Source: Micromonospora radicis
Lineage (GTDB): Bacteria; Actinomycetota; Actinomycetes; Mycobacteriales; Micromonosporaceae
NCBI RefSeq assembly: GCF_003583405.1
Contig: NZ_QXEC01000022.1
Span: 1-64,000, forward strand
Direction: 5' to 3'
DNA length: 64,000 bases
Part shown: positions 17,537-25,328 of the stretch, piece after piece
Numbering within the stretch: the first letter of the stretch is position 1
Layout of the letters: each line of letters starts with the position of its first letter
Position numbers and translations under genes: made by a program
Notes under the pieces: generated by a model
What the model was told of the DNA's origin: nothing
Seen by the model: only the letters and a program-made list of their open reading frames with translations
The model's database searches: none

Positions 17537-17902
17537 GTGCTCGACCATCTCGGCATCCAGGTCCGCGACCTCGACGCCAGCATCGCCTTCTACGACGCTG
17601 TCCTGGCCCCGCTCGGCGCCCGCCGGCTGCTGCAGTATCCGGAGGCTGTCGGCTACGGCGGCGACAAGCCGGACTTCTGGCTCAGCCCGGCCGGCGAGGG
17701 CGCCGGGCACGAGAGCCACATCGCGTTCACCGCCGACGACCGGGCAGCGGTCCGGGCGTTCCACGACGCGGCGGTGGCGGCGGGCGCCGAGGTGTTGCAC
17801 GCCCCGCGGGTATGGCCGGAATACCACCCGGCCTACTTCGGCGCGTTCGTCCGCGACCCGGACGGCAACAACGTCGAGGCGGTCTGCCACGCACCGGGGT
17901 GA
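17537..17902 (+). CDS. VOC-family (glyoxalase/bleomycin-resistance-like) protein
   Basis: A 121-residue protein with paired beta-alpha-beta-beta-beta modules: LDHLGIQVRDLDASIAFYD, then ESHIAFTADDRAAV, then FVRDPDGNNVEAVCH. The likely metal ligands are His3/His near HIAF and Glu in NNVEAV. The substrate is unknown; the family includes dioxygenases, lyases and antibiotic-binding proteins. The start is GTG, 5 nt after GGAGG. Confidence 0.85.
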   Translation: MLDHLGIQVRDLDASIAFYDAVLAPLGARRLLQYPEAVGYGGDKPDFWLSPAGEGAGHESHIAFTADDRAAVRAFHDAAVAAGAEVLHAPRVWPEYHPAYFGAFVRDPDGNNVEAVCHAPG

Positions 17903-18011
17903 GCCCGGCACCTCGGTCAGCGCTGCGGTGACCCAGGCGGCACGCCGACAGGGCCGGGCGGACTGAGGCGGGCCTCGGCTCGTCGGCCAGCAGCAGCATC
18001 CTCGGCCGAGG

Positions 18012-19124
18012 TCAGCCCGAGACGGTGCGGCGGACGCCGCCGTGCAGGCCGCACGCCCGGGGACTGCCCCCGGCCCGGCTGAACTTGCCGTTCTCGCACT
18101 GCACCAGGTATCCCCGGCCCTCCCAGAAGCCGGGCACGCAGTCGAAGTGGTCGCACACCCCGGGGTCGGGTTCGCGGACCTTCTCCCCGCCGCAGAAGTC
18201 GTACCCCATCGGGTTGGCCGGGGCACCGCAGCGTCGCTCCGACGTCGGGCCGGCCCGGCCCGGCGCGGGCGAGTTCGCCGCCCGGGGGGCCTTGGTCGCG
18301 CCGGTGGCGGCAGCCGGTGCCGGGGTGGCGGCCACCGCGCTCTCCTGCCGGGTCGGGTCCGACGGGCCGGCGTTGACCAACGCCAGTGGCACCAGCACCG
18401 CCAGCGCCGCGGCGACCACCGCGGTACGCCGACCACCGGGGATCAGCGCCGACAGCCGGGCCTGCCCCGGCGTGGCGATGCTCGGCCGGGACGGTCGTTC
18501 CTGGGCGTGCTCCGCGATCAGCTCGTCGAGCTGGGCGACGACCGCCTCCCGCTGCTCGATGGCGTCGGCGAAGGCCAGGGTGAGCACGAACCGGAACTCG
18601 GCCGCCGCGTCGGCGGGCAGCAGCACCCCGGAGGTACGCCGCCGGTCCAGCGCCTGGATCAGGGTGACCGGCGACTGCGCATCGTGGGCCAGACCGCTGA
18701 TCCGCCCGTACGCCCAGTCGCGCCGGCCCCGTCCGCCGAGCAGCACCAGCCGCCGGTTGGTGATCACCGCCATGCCTGCGTCGGTGACCCGTACCCCGTC
18801 CGGGAGGCGATGGCGCAGCCGACCGGTCGGGGCGCCGACGGTCAGGTCGGGCGCGGGCAGTACGGCGGTGTGCCGCACCTCCACCAACTGTGCGGCCGGC
18901 ACCACCCGGAGCACGATCTCCTCCGGGGCCAGCTCCAGCAGCAGGCCGTCACCGGCCGCGGCCGAACCGTGACACTGCTCGGCGAGCGTACGCAGACGGC
19001 GCAGTTCGTCGTCGCGCCGCCGCCAGCTCCACTCGGCGCTGCGGAACAACCGCAGCCGGCGCTCGTTCTGCCGGCGCGCCCACCGGTACCGCCATGTCGA
19101 ACCCGTCGATTCAGTCCTTGCCAC
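18012..19124 (-). CDS. PH-like / single-TM / Cys-rich (DUF3761-like) membrane protein, paralog B
   Basis: A 370-residue homolog of the protein at 8180-9532 with the same order. A cytosolic PH-like segment (MAVITNRRLVLLGGRGRRDW) is followed by a TM helix (about 234-252, TAVVAAALAVLVPLALVNA) and a short Ala/Pro linker. The outer Cys-rich module has CGAPANPMGYDFCGG, GVCDHFDC and LHGG. All six shared cysteines are kept, but the linker is much shorter than in paralog A. The GTG at 19124 is preferred over ATG 19145 because GAAGGAG precedes it. Function unknown. Confidence 0.8.
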   Translation of the reverse strand: MARTESTGSTWRYRWARRQNERRLRLFRSAEWSWRRRDDELRRLRTLAEQCHGSAAAGDGLLLELAPEEIVLRVVPAAQLVEVRHTAVLPAPDLTVGAPTGRLRHRLPDGVRVTDAGMAVITNRRLVLLGGRGRRDWAYGRISGLAHDAQSPVTLIQALDRRRTSGVLLPADAAAEFRFVLTLAFADAIEQREAVVAQLDELIAEHAQERPSRPSIATPGQARLSALIPGGRRTAVVAAALAVLVPLALVNAGPSDPTRQESAVAATPAPAAATGATKAPRAANSPAPGRAGPTSERRCGAPANPMGYDFCGGEKVREPDPGVCDHFDCVPGFWEGRGYLVQCENGKFSRAGGSPRACGLHGGVRRTVSG

Positions 19125-19426
19125 GCCGACTCCTTCGCCGCGCATGTCACCAACCGCAGGCCACCAACCGGGGTGTCACAGTGTTAACGGCGCCGGGCCC
19201 CGAGATGGACACGGCCATCCCGGGACGAAATACCCGATCGGTGGACCAACAAGGACGAGAAGGTGGTTTCGCCGCTGGCCGCTGCCGGCTGGAGACCGAC
19301 CCGTCCCCGGCCGCCCGTTACCCGGCGTGACGGATTCGAGGGCGGTGACGCCAATCAATCGAACGAGTCCACCAGTCCCGGCCGGGACCGGTGGACGACC
19401 TGCCCGGCTACGCCAAGGAACCCGAG

Positions 19427-20050
19427 ATGAGGACCCCGCCACCCCCCCGGATCGACCGGGAGACCGCCGATCGGCTCCTCGACGGCGACCCGGTCGCGCT
19501 CGACCGGGCCGGGCGGCTCGCCGGGCCGCTGCGCGCGCTCCGCAGCCCGGCCCAGCCCGAGGAGATCGCTGGGGAACCGGCGGCGATGACGGCGTTCCGG
19601 GCGACCGCAGGAATCGGTGCCGAAGCTCGGACCGGCGGCCGACCCCGGCTCGGTGCCGCCCTGGCGAGACTGCTCACCGTCAAGGCCGCCGCGGTCGTCG
19701 CCGCCACCGGGCTCGGCGGGGTGGCGCTCGCCGCCGGTACCGGTGCGTTGTCCAACCCCCTGGTCGGTACCCCCGACACGCCGCCGGCCACCCACGCCCC
19801 GGGATCACCGTCCCCGGTACGGCCCGCACCGGCCGTGCCGGTGCCCACACCTTCGCATCCGGCCGGGGGCGACGGCACCGGCGGCGGGCCGCCCGCCGAC
19901 CCGGCGGACGACAGCGCGTCCTCCGCCGACCCGGCCGGCACCGCGCGGGCCTCCCCCAACCCAGCCGGGACCACACCGCCCTCGGCCGACCCGGCCGGCA
20001 CCGCCCGGGCCTCCCCCAACCCGGCTAGTTCCCCGCCCGCCGGCCACTGA
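19427..20050 (+). CDS. Orphan anti-sigma-like / Pro-rich membrane protein
   Basis: About 207 residues. The N-terminal RIDRETADRLLDGDPVALDR...LRALRSPAQPEEIAGE and AMTAFRATAG resemble proteins encoded beside ECF sigma factors in this group. One hydrophobic helix follows (VKAAAVVAATGLGGVALAAGTG), then a Pro/Ala/Ser/Asp-rich tail with two copies of SADPAGTARASPNPA (DNA about 19920-20035). No sigma gene lies next to it, so the partner is missing or elsewhere. ATG 19427 (after AAGGAA) is preferred over GTG 19391. The anti-sigma role is only inferred. Confidence 0.6.
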   Translation: MRTPPPPRIDRETADRLLDGDPVALDRAGRLAGPLRALRSPAQPEEIAGEPAAMTAFRATAGIGAEARTGGRPRLGAALARLLTVKAAAVVAATGLGGVALAAGTGALSNPLVGTPDTPPATHAPGSPSPVRPAPAVPVPTPSHPAGGDGTGGGPPADPADDSASSADPAGTARASPNPAGTTPPSADPAGTARASPNPASSPPAGH

Positions 20051-20134
20051 CCGCGAGGCCGGGCCGGTCCTCCCCGGCCGGCCCAGCCCCGCACCCCGCA
20101 CGGAGACCGGCGGTCGGCCGGACACCGGGTAGCC

Positions 20135-20169
20135 GGGTCGGCCGGGCCGCTGCTCGGCCCGGCCGACCC
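20135..20169. terminator. Bidirectional hairpin terminator
   Basis: Perfect 14-bp arms (GGGTCGGCCGGGCC at 20135-20148, complement at 20156-20169) with a 7-nt loop, lying between two convergent genes ending at 20050 and 20175. It can serve both strands. Confidence 0.85.
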
Positions 20170-20174
20170 GACGG

Positions 20175-20459
20175 TCAGGGTGACTCGACCGCGCTGATCC
20201 GGAACCGGTGGACCTCGGCGCCGACGAGCGCGACCTGTTGCTCCGGCTCCGGACCCGAGCCCCGGAAGTCCAACAGCTGCTCCTCGGACTCCCAGCGTTC
20301 GTAGACGTTGATCCGGCCCGGCTCGACCAGGTCCGGGCTGATGGCGAAGTCGACACACCCCGGCGCCGACCGCGCCGCCCGGACGATCTCGGCACAGGTG
20401 GCCAGGTAGTCGTCCCGCTCGGTCGGATCGACGTAGAGCGTCCCGGCGACTATCAACAC
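20175..20459 (-). CDS. Antibiotic biosynthesis monooxygenase (ABM) domain protein
   Basis: A 94-residue single-domain ferredoxin-like protein: IVAGTLYVDPTERDDYLATC, SAPGCVDFAISPDLVEPGR and NVYERWESEEQLLDF. This is the pattern of putative quinol monooxygenases (YgiN-like). It probably acts as a dimer on quinones or polyketide-like substrates, or in detoxification. The start is GTG after GGAGG. The MerR gene lies upstream on the same strand with a gap of about 40 nt, so they may share a transcript. Confidence 0.85.
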   Translation of the reverse strand: MLIVAGTLYVDPTERDDYLATCAEIVRAARSAPGCVDFAISPDLVEPGRINVYERWESEEQLLDFRGSGPEPEQQVALVGAEVHRFRISAVESP

Positions 20460-20500
20460 GACGGACCTCCGCGGCTCAGGGCATCGACACCCCAGTCATA

Positions 20501-21259
20501 TCAGGCGCGGGTGATCGCATTGGCGTGGATCGCCTCGTGCAGGTACGCCCCCAGGCCGGGCGCGATCGCCTCGTAGTACGCGAGGAACCGCTCGTCGGCC
20601 AGGTACATGTCGGCCAGCCCGGTGTGCATCTCGTACGAGCACTCGTAGAACCACCGGCTGATCTGCCGCCGGTGCTCCTCGGCCAGTTCCATCGCCGCCG
20701 GGCTGTCCGCCGGCGCACCCGAGGCCAGCACCGCGACGATCCGCCGACCCCAGTCCTCGTTCTCCGCCTTGTGCCGCAACCAGTCGTCCCTGGTGTAGCC
20801 CGCCGACCGCCGGTTCGACTCCCGGTACGCCTCGGTGCCACCCCAGCGCTGCTCCGCCTCCTCGGCGTGCGCGTCGGGATCGAAGTCACCGAACACCTCG
20901 AACCGCTCCTGCGGGGTGAGTGGGATGTTCAACTTGCTCGCCTCCATCGCGAACTCGATCGCCGCGACCATCTCCTGCAACTGCTTGATCCGTACCGTCA
21001 GCAACTCGTGCTGGCGGCGCAGGTGCACGCCCGGGCCGCTCGCCGGTTCGTCGAGGATCTCGGCGATCTGATCCAACGGGAACCCCAGCTCGCGGTAGTA
21101 CCGGATCAGCTGCAACCGCTCCAGGTCCGCGTCGGAGTAGCGGCGGTAGCCGGCACCGGTGCGCCCGTTCGGCGACAACAGCCCGATCTCGTCGTAGTGG
21201 TGCAGCGTCCGCACGGTCACCCCGGCGAGCCCGGCCACCTGACCCACGGTGTACGCCAT
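20501..21259 (-). CDS. MerR-family regulator, TipA-like with TipAS domain
   Basis: A 252-residue protein. The N-terminal MerR HTH (YTVGQVAGLAGVTVRTLHHYDE) and coiled coil are followed by a C-terminal all-helical TipAS-type domain (about 110-252; ERFEVFGDFDPD, AEEAEQRWGGTEAY). TipAL relatives bind thiopeptides and other drugs covalently or tightly and activate multidrug promoters. Helix lengths match full-length TipAL. GGAGGG precedes the ATG. Confidence 0.9.
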   Translation of the reverse strand: MAYTVGQVAGLAGVTVRTLHHYDEIGLLSPNGRTGAGYRRYSDADLERLQLIRYYRELGFPLDQIAEILDEPASGPGVHLRRQHELLTVRIKQLQEMVAAIEFAMEASKLNIPLTPQERFEVFGDFDPDAHAEEAEQRWGGTEAYRESNRRSAGYTRDDWLRHKAENEDWGRRIVAVLASGAPADSPAAMELAEEHRRQISRWFYECSYEMHTGLADMYLADERFLAYYEAIAPGLGAYLHEAIHANAITRA

Positions 21260-21298
21260 GGTTCCCTCCCTTCCGCCGAACCACGGTCCCGCCTGCCG

Positions 21299-23626
21299 TT
21301 ACGTGAGGGTCAAGTCCGATTCTGCGACGCCGGTCACCCCGGGCGGGCCGGACCGGGCCAGTACGGTGCGCAGCTCGGCCAGGGCGGCGGGACGGCCGTA
21401 CCGGTAGCCCTGCCCCTGTACGCAGCCGATGGCAGCCACCGCGTCGTGTTGCCGGTCGGTCTCCACCCCCTCGGCCACCACACCCAGGTCGAACGCGTCG
21501 GCCAGCCGGGTCACCATCTCCACCGTCGCGTACGCCCGGCTGTCCTCGCAGAGCCGGGCCACGAACGACCGGTCGATCTTCAACTCGGTGGCCGGGATCC
21601 GGTGCAGGTAGCTCAACGACGAGTAGCCGGTGCCGAAGTCGTCGATGGCGATCCGGATGCCCAGTTCCCGCAGCTGGCTCAACCGGTCGAGCACCGCGTC
21701 GCTGCCCTCGATCAGGGCCGACTCGGTCAGCTCCAGGGTCAACGCCCGGGGTGCCAGTCCGGCACCCGCGACAGCCGCGGTGACCGTGGCGATCAGATCC
21801 GGCCGGCGCAGGTGCGCCGCGGCGATGTTCACCGCCACGGTCGCCGTCGACGCCCGGCCCTGCCAGGTCGCCGCCGCCCGGCACGCCTCCCGGATCACCC
21901 ACCGGTCGATCGGCAGGATCAGCCCGGTCTCCTCGGCCAGCGGCAGGAACCGTGCCGGGCTGAGCACACCCAGCCGGGGATGCCGCCACCGCACCAGCGC
22001 CTCGGCGCTGCGCACCTTACCGGTGGCCAGGTCGACGATCGGCTGGAACTCCAGGTGCAACTGCTCCTCGTCGACGGCCCGGCGCAGGTCGGCGATCAGT
22101 TCCGCCCGGCTCACCGCCGATTCCCGCAGCGCGGGCGTGCACCGCTGGTACGCGGACTTGCCGGCCGCCTTCGCCGCGTACATCGCGATATCGGCGTCGC
22201 GCAGCAGGTCGGTGTAGGTGATGTGCTGCGGCCCGTACTCTGCGATGCCGATGCTCGCCGACGGGTGCACCCCGACGACCTCCTCGCCGGCCGACGGGTG
22301 CAACGCCGCCAGCAGCCGCTCGGCCAGCCGCTCCGGCACCGCGGGCCGCTCCCCGGTGACCAGTACGGCGAACTCGTCGCCGCCGATCCGGGCGATCATG
22401 CCGTCGTCGGCGACGGCCCGACGCATCCGGCGGGCCAAGCCGGTGAGCAGGGTGTCCCCGGTGCTGTGCCCGAACCGGTCGTTGACCTGTTTGAACCCGT
22501 CCAGGTCCAGCAGCAGCACGGCGACCGGGTTCGCCCCGCGCAGGGCGGCCCGCAGCCGGCGGGTGAACGCCAGCCGGTTGGGCAGCCCGGTGAGCTGGTC
22601 GACGTAGGCGAGTTGCCGCAGCCGGGCGACCAGCCGCAGGTTCTCGTTGGCGGCCAGGCCCTGCCGCAACGCCAACGCCGCGAGCAGCGCCACCAGGGCC
22701 AGGAAGATCGGCAGCGGGGTGTGCCCGGTGGGGTCGCGGGCCAGCAGCACCGCCACGACGGCCCCGCCGACCGGCAGGTACGGCAACGCCACCCGCCAGC
22801 GGGGCGGCAGCGGTGACTCGCCCGCTTCGTCGGCACCCTGGTAGTACGGCGGCGGGGAGGGCCGGGCCGCCACGCCGATCAGCAGGTAACTCAGCGGCCA
22901 GAGCACGTCGACCAGGGTGCCCGGCTGGTAGCTGCCGGCGGCGACCAGCGACACGTAGGTCGCGTCGGCGACTGCCCGGATGCTCAGGCTCACCCCGAGC
23001 ATCGCCATCGGTCGCCACACCGGTCGGGCCGGCCCGATCACCGCGACGAGGATGGTCAGCTGCATCAGGTCGAACATCGGGTAGAGCAACCCGGCGTAGC
23101 GCAGGGGCTCGTGCAGATCCGCCAGGGCGACGTTGCGGAACAACAGCAACCAGCCGATCGGGATCAGCGCCAACCCGACGATGACCCCGTCGAGCAGGGT
23201 CCGGGCCTGCCCCAGACGGGTACGCGGCGCGGTGACCGAACACAGCAGCGCGCCGGTGCCGGTGCACAGGCTGGCCGTGAAGATCAGCCCGATCGGCAGG
23301 GTGTGCGGCAGCTCCTGGCCGAACAGTCGCTCCCCCGTCCACAGTGCCCGACCGGCCAGCGAGAACACCATGGTGGCCGCGAGCAGCAGCCAGAACCGGC
23401 GTAGCGACGCCGTGTGGCGGCGGGCGGCACCGACGCAGGCCACCGCCGCCCAACCCGCCACGGTGATCGCGCCGAGGTCGCTGACCAGCGGCCCGGCCGG
23501 CAGATCGAGGGCCAGCCAGACGGTTTCGACGGCGACGACGGTGCCGGCGACGAACAGACCCAGCCGACCGGCCCGGGCCTGCCCGGACGACCGGGCGGCG
23601 GCCTGCTCGACGTCCGCTCGGGACAC
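21299..23626 (-). CDS. Membrane-bound GGDEF/EAL bifunctional c-di-GMP protein
   Basis: About 775 residues. An N-terminal block of 8-9 predicted TM helices is followed by a GGDEF domain with intact RIGGDEFAVLV and an EAL domain with SAEALVRW, ELTES, DDFGTGYSSL, KIDRSF and VAEGVE. All catalytic and metal-binding residues of both domains appear present, so both synthesis and hydrolysis of c-di-GMP are possible. GTG 23626 (GGAG at 8 nt) is preferred over GTG 23659, which has no spaced ribosome site. Likely role: coupling a membrane signal to development or secretion. Confidence 0.9.
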   Translation of the reverse strand: MSRADVEQAAARSSGQARAGRLGLFVAGTVVAVETVWLALDLPAGPLVSDLGAITVAGWAAVACVGAARRHTASLRRFWLLLAATMVFSLAGRALWTGERLFGQELPHTLPIGLIFTASLCTGTGALLCSVTAPRTRLGQARTLLDGVIVGLALIPIGWLLLFRNVALADLHEPLRYAGLLYPMFDLMQLTILVAVIGPARPVWRPMAMLGVSLSIRAVADATYVSLVAAGSYQPGTLVDVLWPLSYLLIGVAARPSPPPYYQGADEAGESPLPPRWRVALPYLPVGGAVVAVLLARDPTGHTPLPIFLALVALLAALALRQGLAANENLRLVARLRQLAYVDQLTGLPNRLAFTRRLRAALRGANPVAVLLLDLDGFKQVNDRFGHSTGDTLLTGLARRMRRAVADDGMIARIGGDEFAVLVTGERPAVPERLAERLLAALHPSAGEEVVGVHPSASIGIAEYGPQHITYTDLLRDADIAMYAAKAAGKSAYQRCTPALRESAVSRAELIADLRRAVDEEQLHLEFQPIVDLATGKVRSAEALVRWRHPRLGVLSPARFLPLAEETGLILPIDRWVIREACRAAATWQGRASTATVAVNIAAAHLRRPDLIATVTAAVAGAGLAPRALTLELTESALIEGSDAVLDRLSQLRELGIRIAIDDFGTGYSSLSYLHRIPATELKIDRSFVARLCEDSRAYATVEMVTRLADAFDLGVVAEGVETDRQHDAVAAIGCVQGQGYRYGRPAALAELRTVLARSGPPGVTGVAESDLTLT

Positions 23627-23849
23627 AGCGATCGCTCCGGATCTCTCTCGTTCGCGCACCCTTGACCGCGAGGACCGGCCCTGGCAAACCCGGAAAGCCT
23701 AGCCACGGTTACGACCACTTCGCCAGATCCACCCGGTTCGAGTCCACATCCCAACGGATCTTCCGTTCCCGAGCCCTCGTCAGCAGCGCGCCGACGACGG
23801 CGACGACGGGGGCGGGCGCACTCGACGCGACCGGGTCGCTACCGGCCGT

Positions 23850-25328
23850 CTACGCCACTTCCTCGCCGGTGGTCGGCGGCCCGCCGTGCGTCCACGGCGT
23901 CTGCTCCACCGCCGGAAACGACCCGCTCGGCAGGTACGCGTCGCTGAGCGTGGTGTAGCAGAGCCGCTCCCCCACCTCGGGCACGCTGCCCGGACTGGCG
24001 GTCAGTCCCCGGCCCATCCCGCCGGAGAGTTCCAGCACCACCTCGGTCTTGCCGTCGGCGGCCGGGGTCACGAACACCACCCGGGCCTTCTGCGCCGGTC
24101 GGGCCGGGCTGGACAGTCCCGCCCCGACCGTCAGCAGCACCGGATCGGTGGTGACCAGCTGGATCCGTGGACGCAGCACCGGCCGCCGGCCGGTGTCGTC
24201 GACCCGCGTCGGGTCGGCCAGCACCACCTCGCCGACGAACGCCTCACCGGTGAGCCGGTACTCCGCCATCACCAGCGGGTCGTCGTACGCACGCTGCACC
24301 GCGTACGACTGCGCGGCCCGTTCCAGGCGGTGCAGCCGGGCCGCCGCCGCCACCGCACCGTCCCGGCGGGGCTGCGGCATCCCGTCGGCGTCGACGTGCT
24401 CGGCGTACCCGGTGAAGGCGTCCCGGTCGCCGTCCCACCGGCCCGCCACCCGGGCGCCGGGCGGCAACGCCCGCAACAACCCCACCCCGCGCCACATCAG
24501 CTCCCAGGTGGGCGTCAACTGCTCGCGCAGCAACGCCGCCAGCTGCGCGTACGCCTGCGCGCGGGCCTCCGAGTCGGGGTCCGCGTCGGCGTACGCCGAC
24601 ATCGCCGGGGCGAGTCGGTCGTTGTCGAAGCCGGGATCGGTGGCCGGGCCGGCGGGCGGACACCGCGCCGGATCCTCGGCCCGGGCCGCCGCCTGCGCGC
24701 CGGTCAGTCCGGCCGGCGGCGCGATCCAGCCGAGCAGCGCCGGCAGGTGCAGGTCCTCGACCGCACTCTGCCCGGTCGCCCAGTGCAGGCTCAACGCCTG
24801 CGTCAGCGCCACCAACGCCGACGAGCCGGGGTGCTCGGCCCGCTCGGCGAAGAAGGTCAACCAGCGACCCAGCAGCGGCACCTGCGGCGGCACCGGATGG
24901 TCACCGTCGACCCGCCGGAACCGGGTGGACCGGCCCAACAGCCGCAGGAACGTCACCCCCGCCGGGTTCGGCACCAGCAGCTGCGGCGCGTCGAGATAGC
25001 GGTACCGCACGTCCCGTCCCCGGTCGACGGAGACCGCCTCGTTGGCGCCCCGGTGCGCGTCCACGTACGGCAGCACGGTCGCGGCCAGCTCGGCGGCGAA
25101 CGCGAGCCGGTGCTCCCGGTTACGCGGCTGCGGCACGACCAGCAGCCGGGCCTCGCCCGGCGCCGCGCCGACCAGCGCCGCCAACGGCGCGTTCGCCTCG
25201 CCGGCCAGCGTCAGCGGCACCAGCACCAGCGGCCGCCGCGACAGGTGCAGATGCCGGACGGTGGCCACCGGTTGGGCCACCCCGGCCGCCACCGCCTGCG
25301 CCGCCGCCAACGCCCGCAACGTACTCAC
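23850..25328 (-). CDS. Unknown protein coupled to a Cas4/RecB-like nuclease
   Basis: A 492-residue soluble protein of unknown family. Features: a hydrophobic N-terminal beta region (RRPLVLVPLTLAGEANAPL), LLVVPQPRNREHRLAFAAEL, a helical middle (LGRWLTFFAERAEHPGSSAL) and a beta-rich C-terminus (ARVVFVTPAADGKTEVVLEL). No enzyme motif is visible. Its GTG start overlaps the nuclease stop by GTGA, so the two are translated together and probably form a complex. I recall relatives sitting beside a helicase like that at 3839-5245; this could not be tested here. Confidence 0.8.
   Translation of the reverse strand: MSTLRALAAAQAVAAGVAQPVATVRHLHLSRRPLVLVPLTLAGEANAPLAALVGAAPGEARLLVVPQPRNREHRLAFAAELAATVLPYVDAHRGANEAVSVDRGRDVRYRYLDAPQLLVPNPAGVTFLRLLGRSTRFRRVDGDHPVPPQVPLLGRWLTFFAERAEHPGSSALVALTQALSLHWATGQSAVEDLHLPALLGWIAPPAGLTGAQAAARAEDPARCPPAGPATDPGFDNDRLAPAMSAYADADPDSEARAQAYAQLAALLREQLTPTWELMWRGVGLLRALPPGARVAGRWDGDRDAFTGYAEHVDADGMPQPRRDGAVAAAARLHRLERAAQSYAVQRAYDDPLVMAEYRLTGEAFVGEVVLADPTRVDDTGRRPVLRPRIQLVTTDPVLLTVGAGLSSPARPAQKARVVFVTPAADGKTEVVLELSGGMGRGLTASPGSVPEVGERLCYTTLSDAYLPSGSFPAVEQTPWTHGGPPTTGEEVA

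Noticed and set aside
20525..22816. 763-aa plus-strand reading frame
   Set aside because: Antisense to the MerR and GGDEF/EAL genes; no recognisable domain.
21299..23626. Degenerate (inactive) GGDEF or EAL domain
   Set aside because: All key residues of both domains are intact.
23725..23760. tRNA (GGTTCGAGTCC resembles a T-loop)
   Set aside because: No pairing T stem, acceptor stem or anticodon arm could be built around it.
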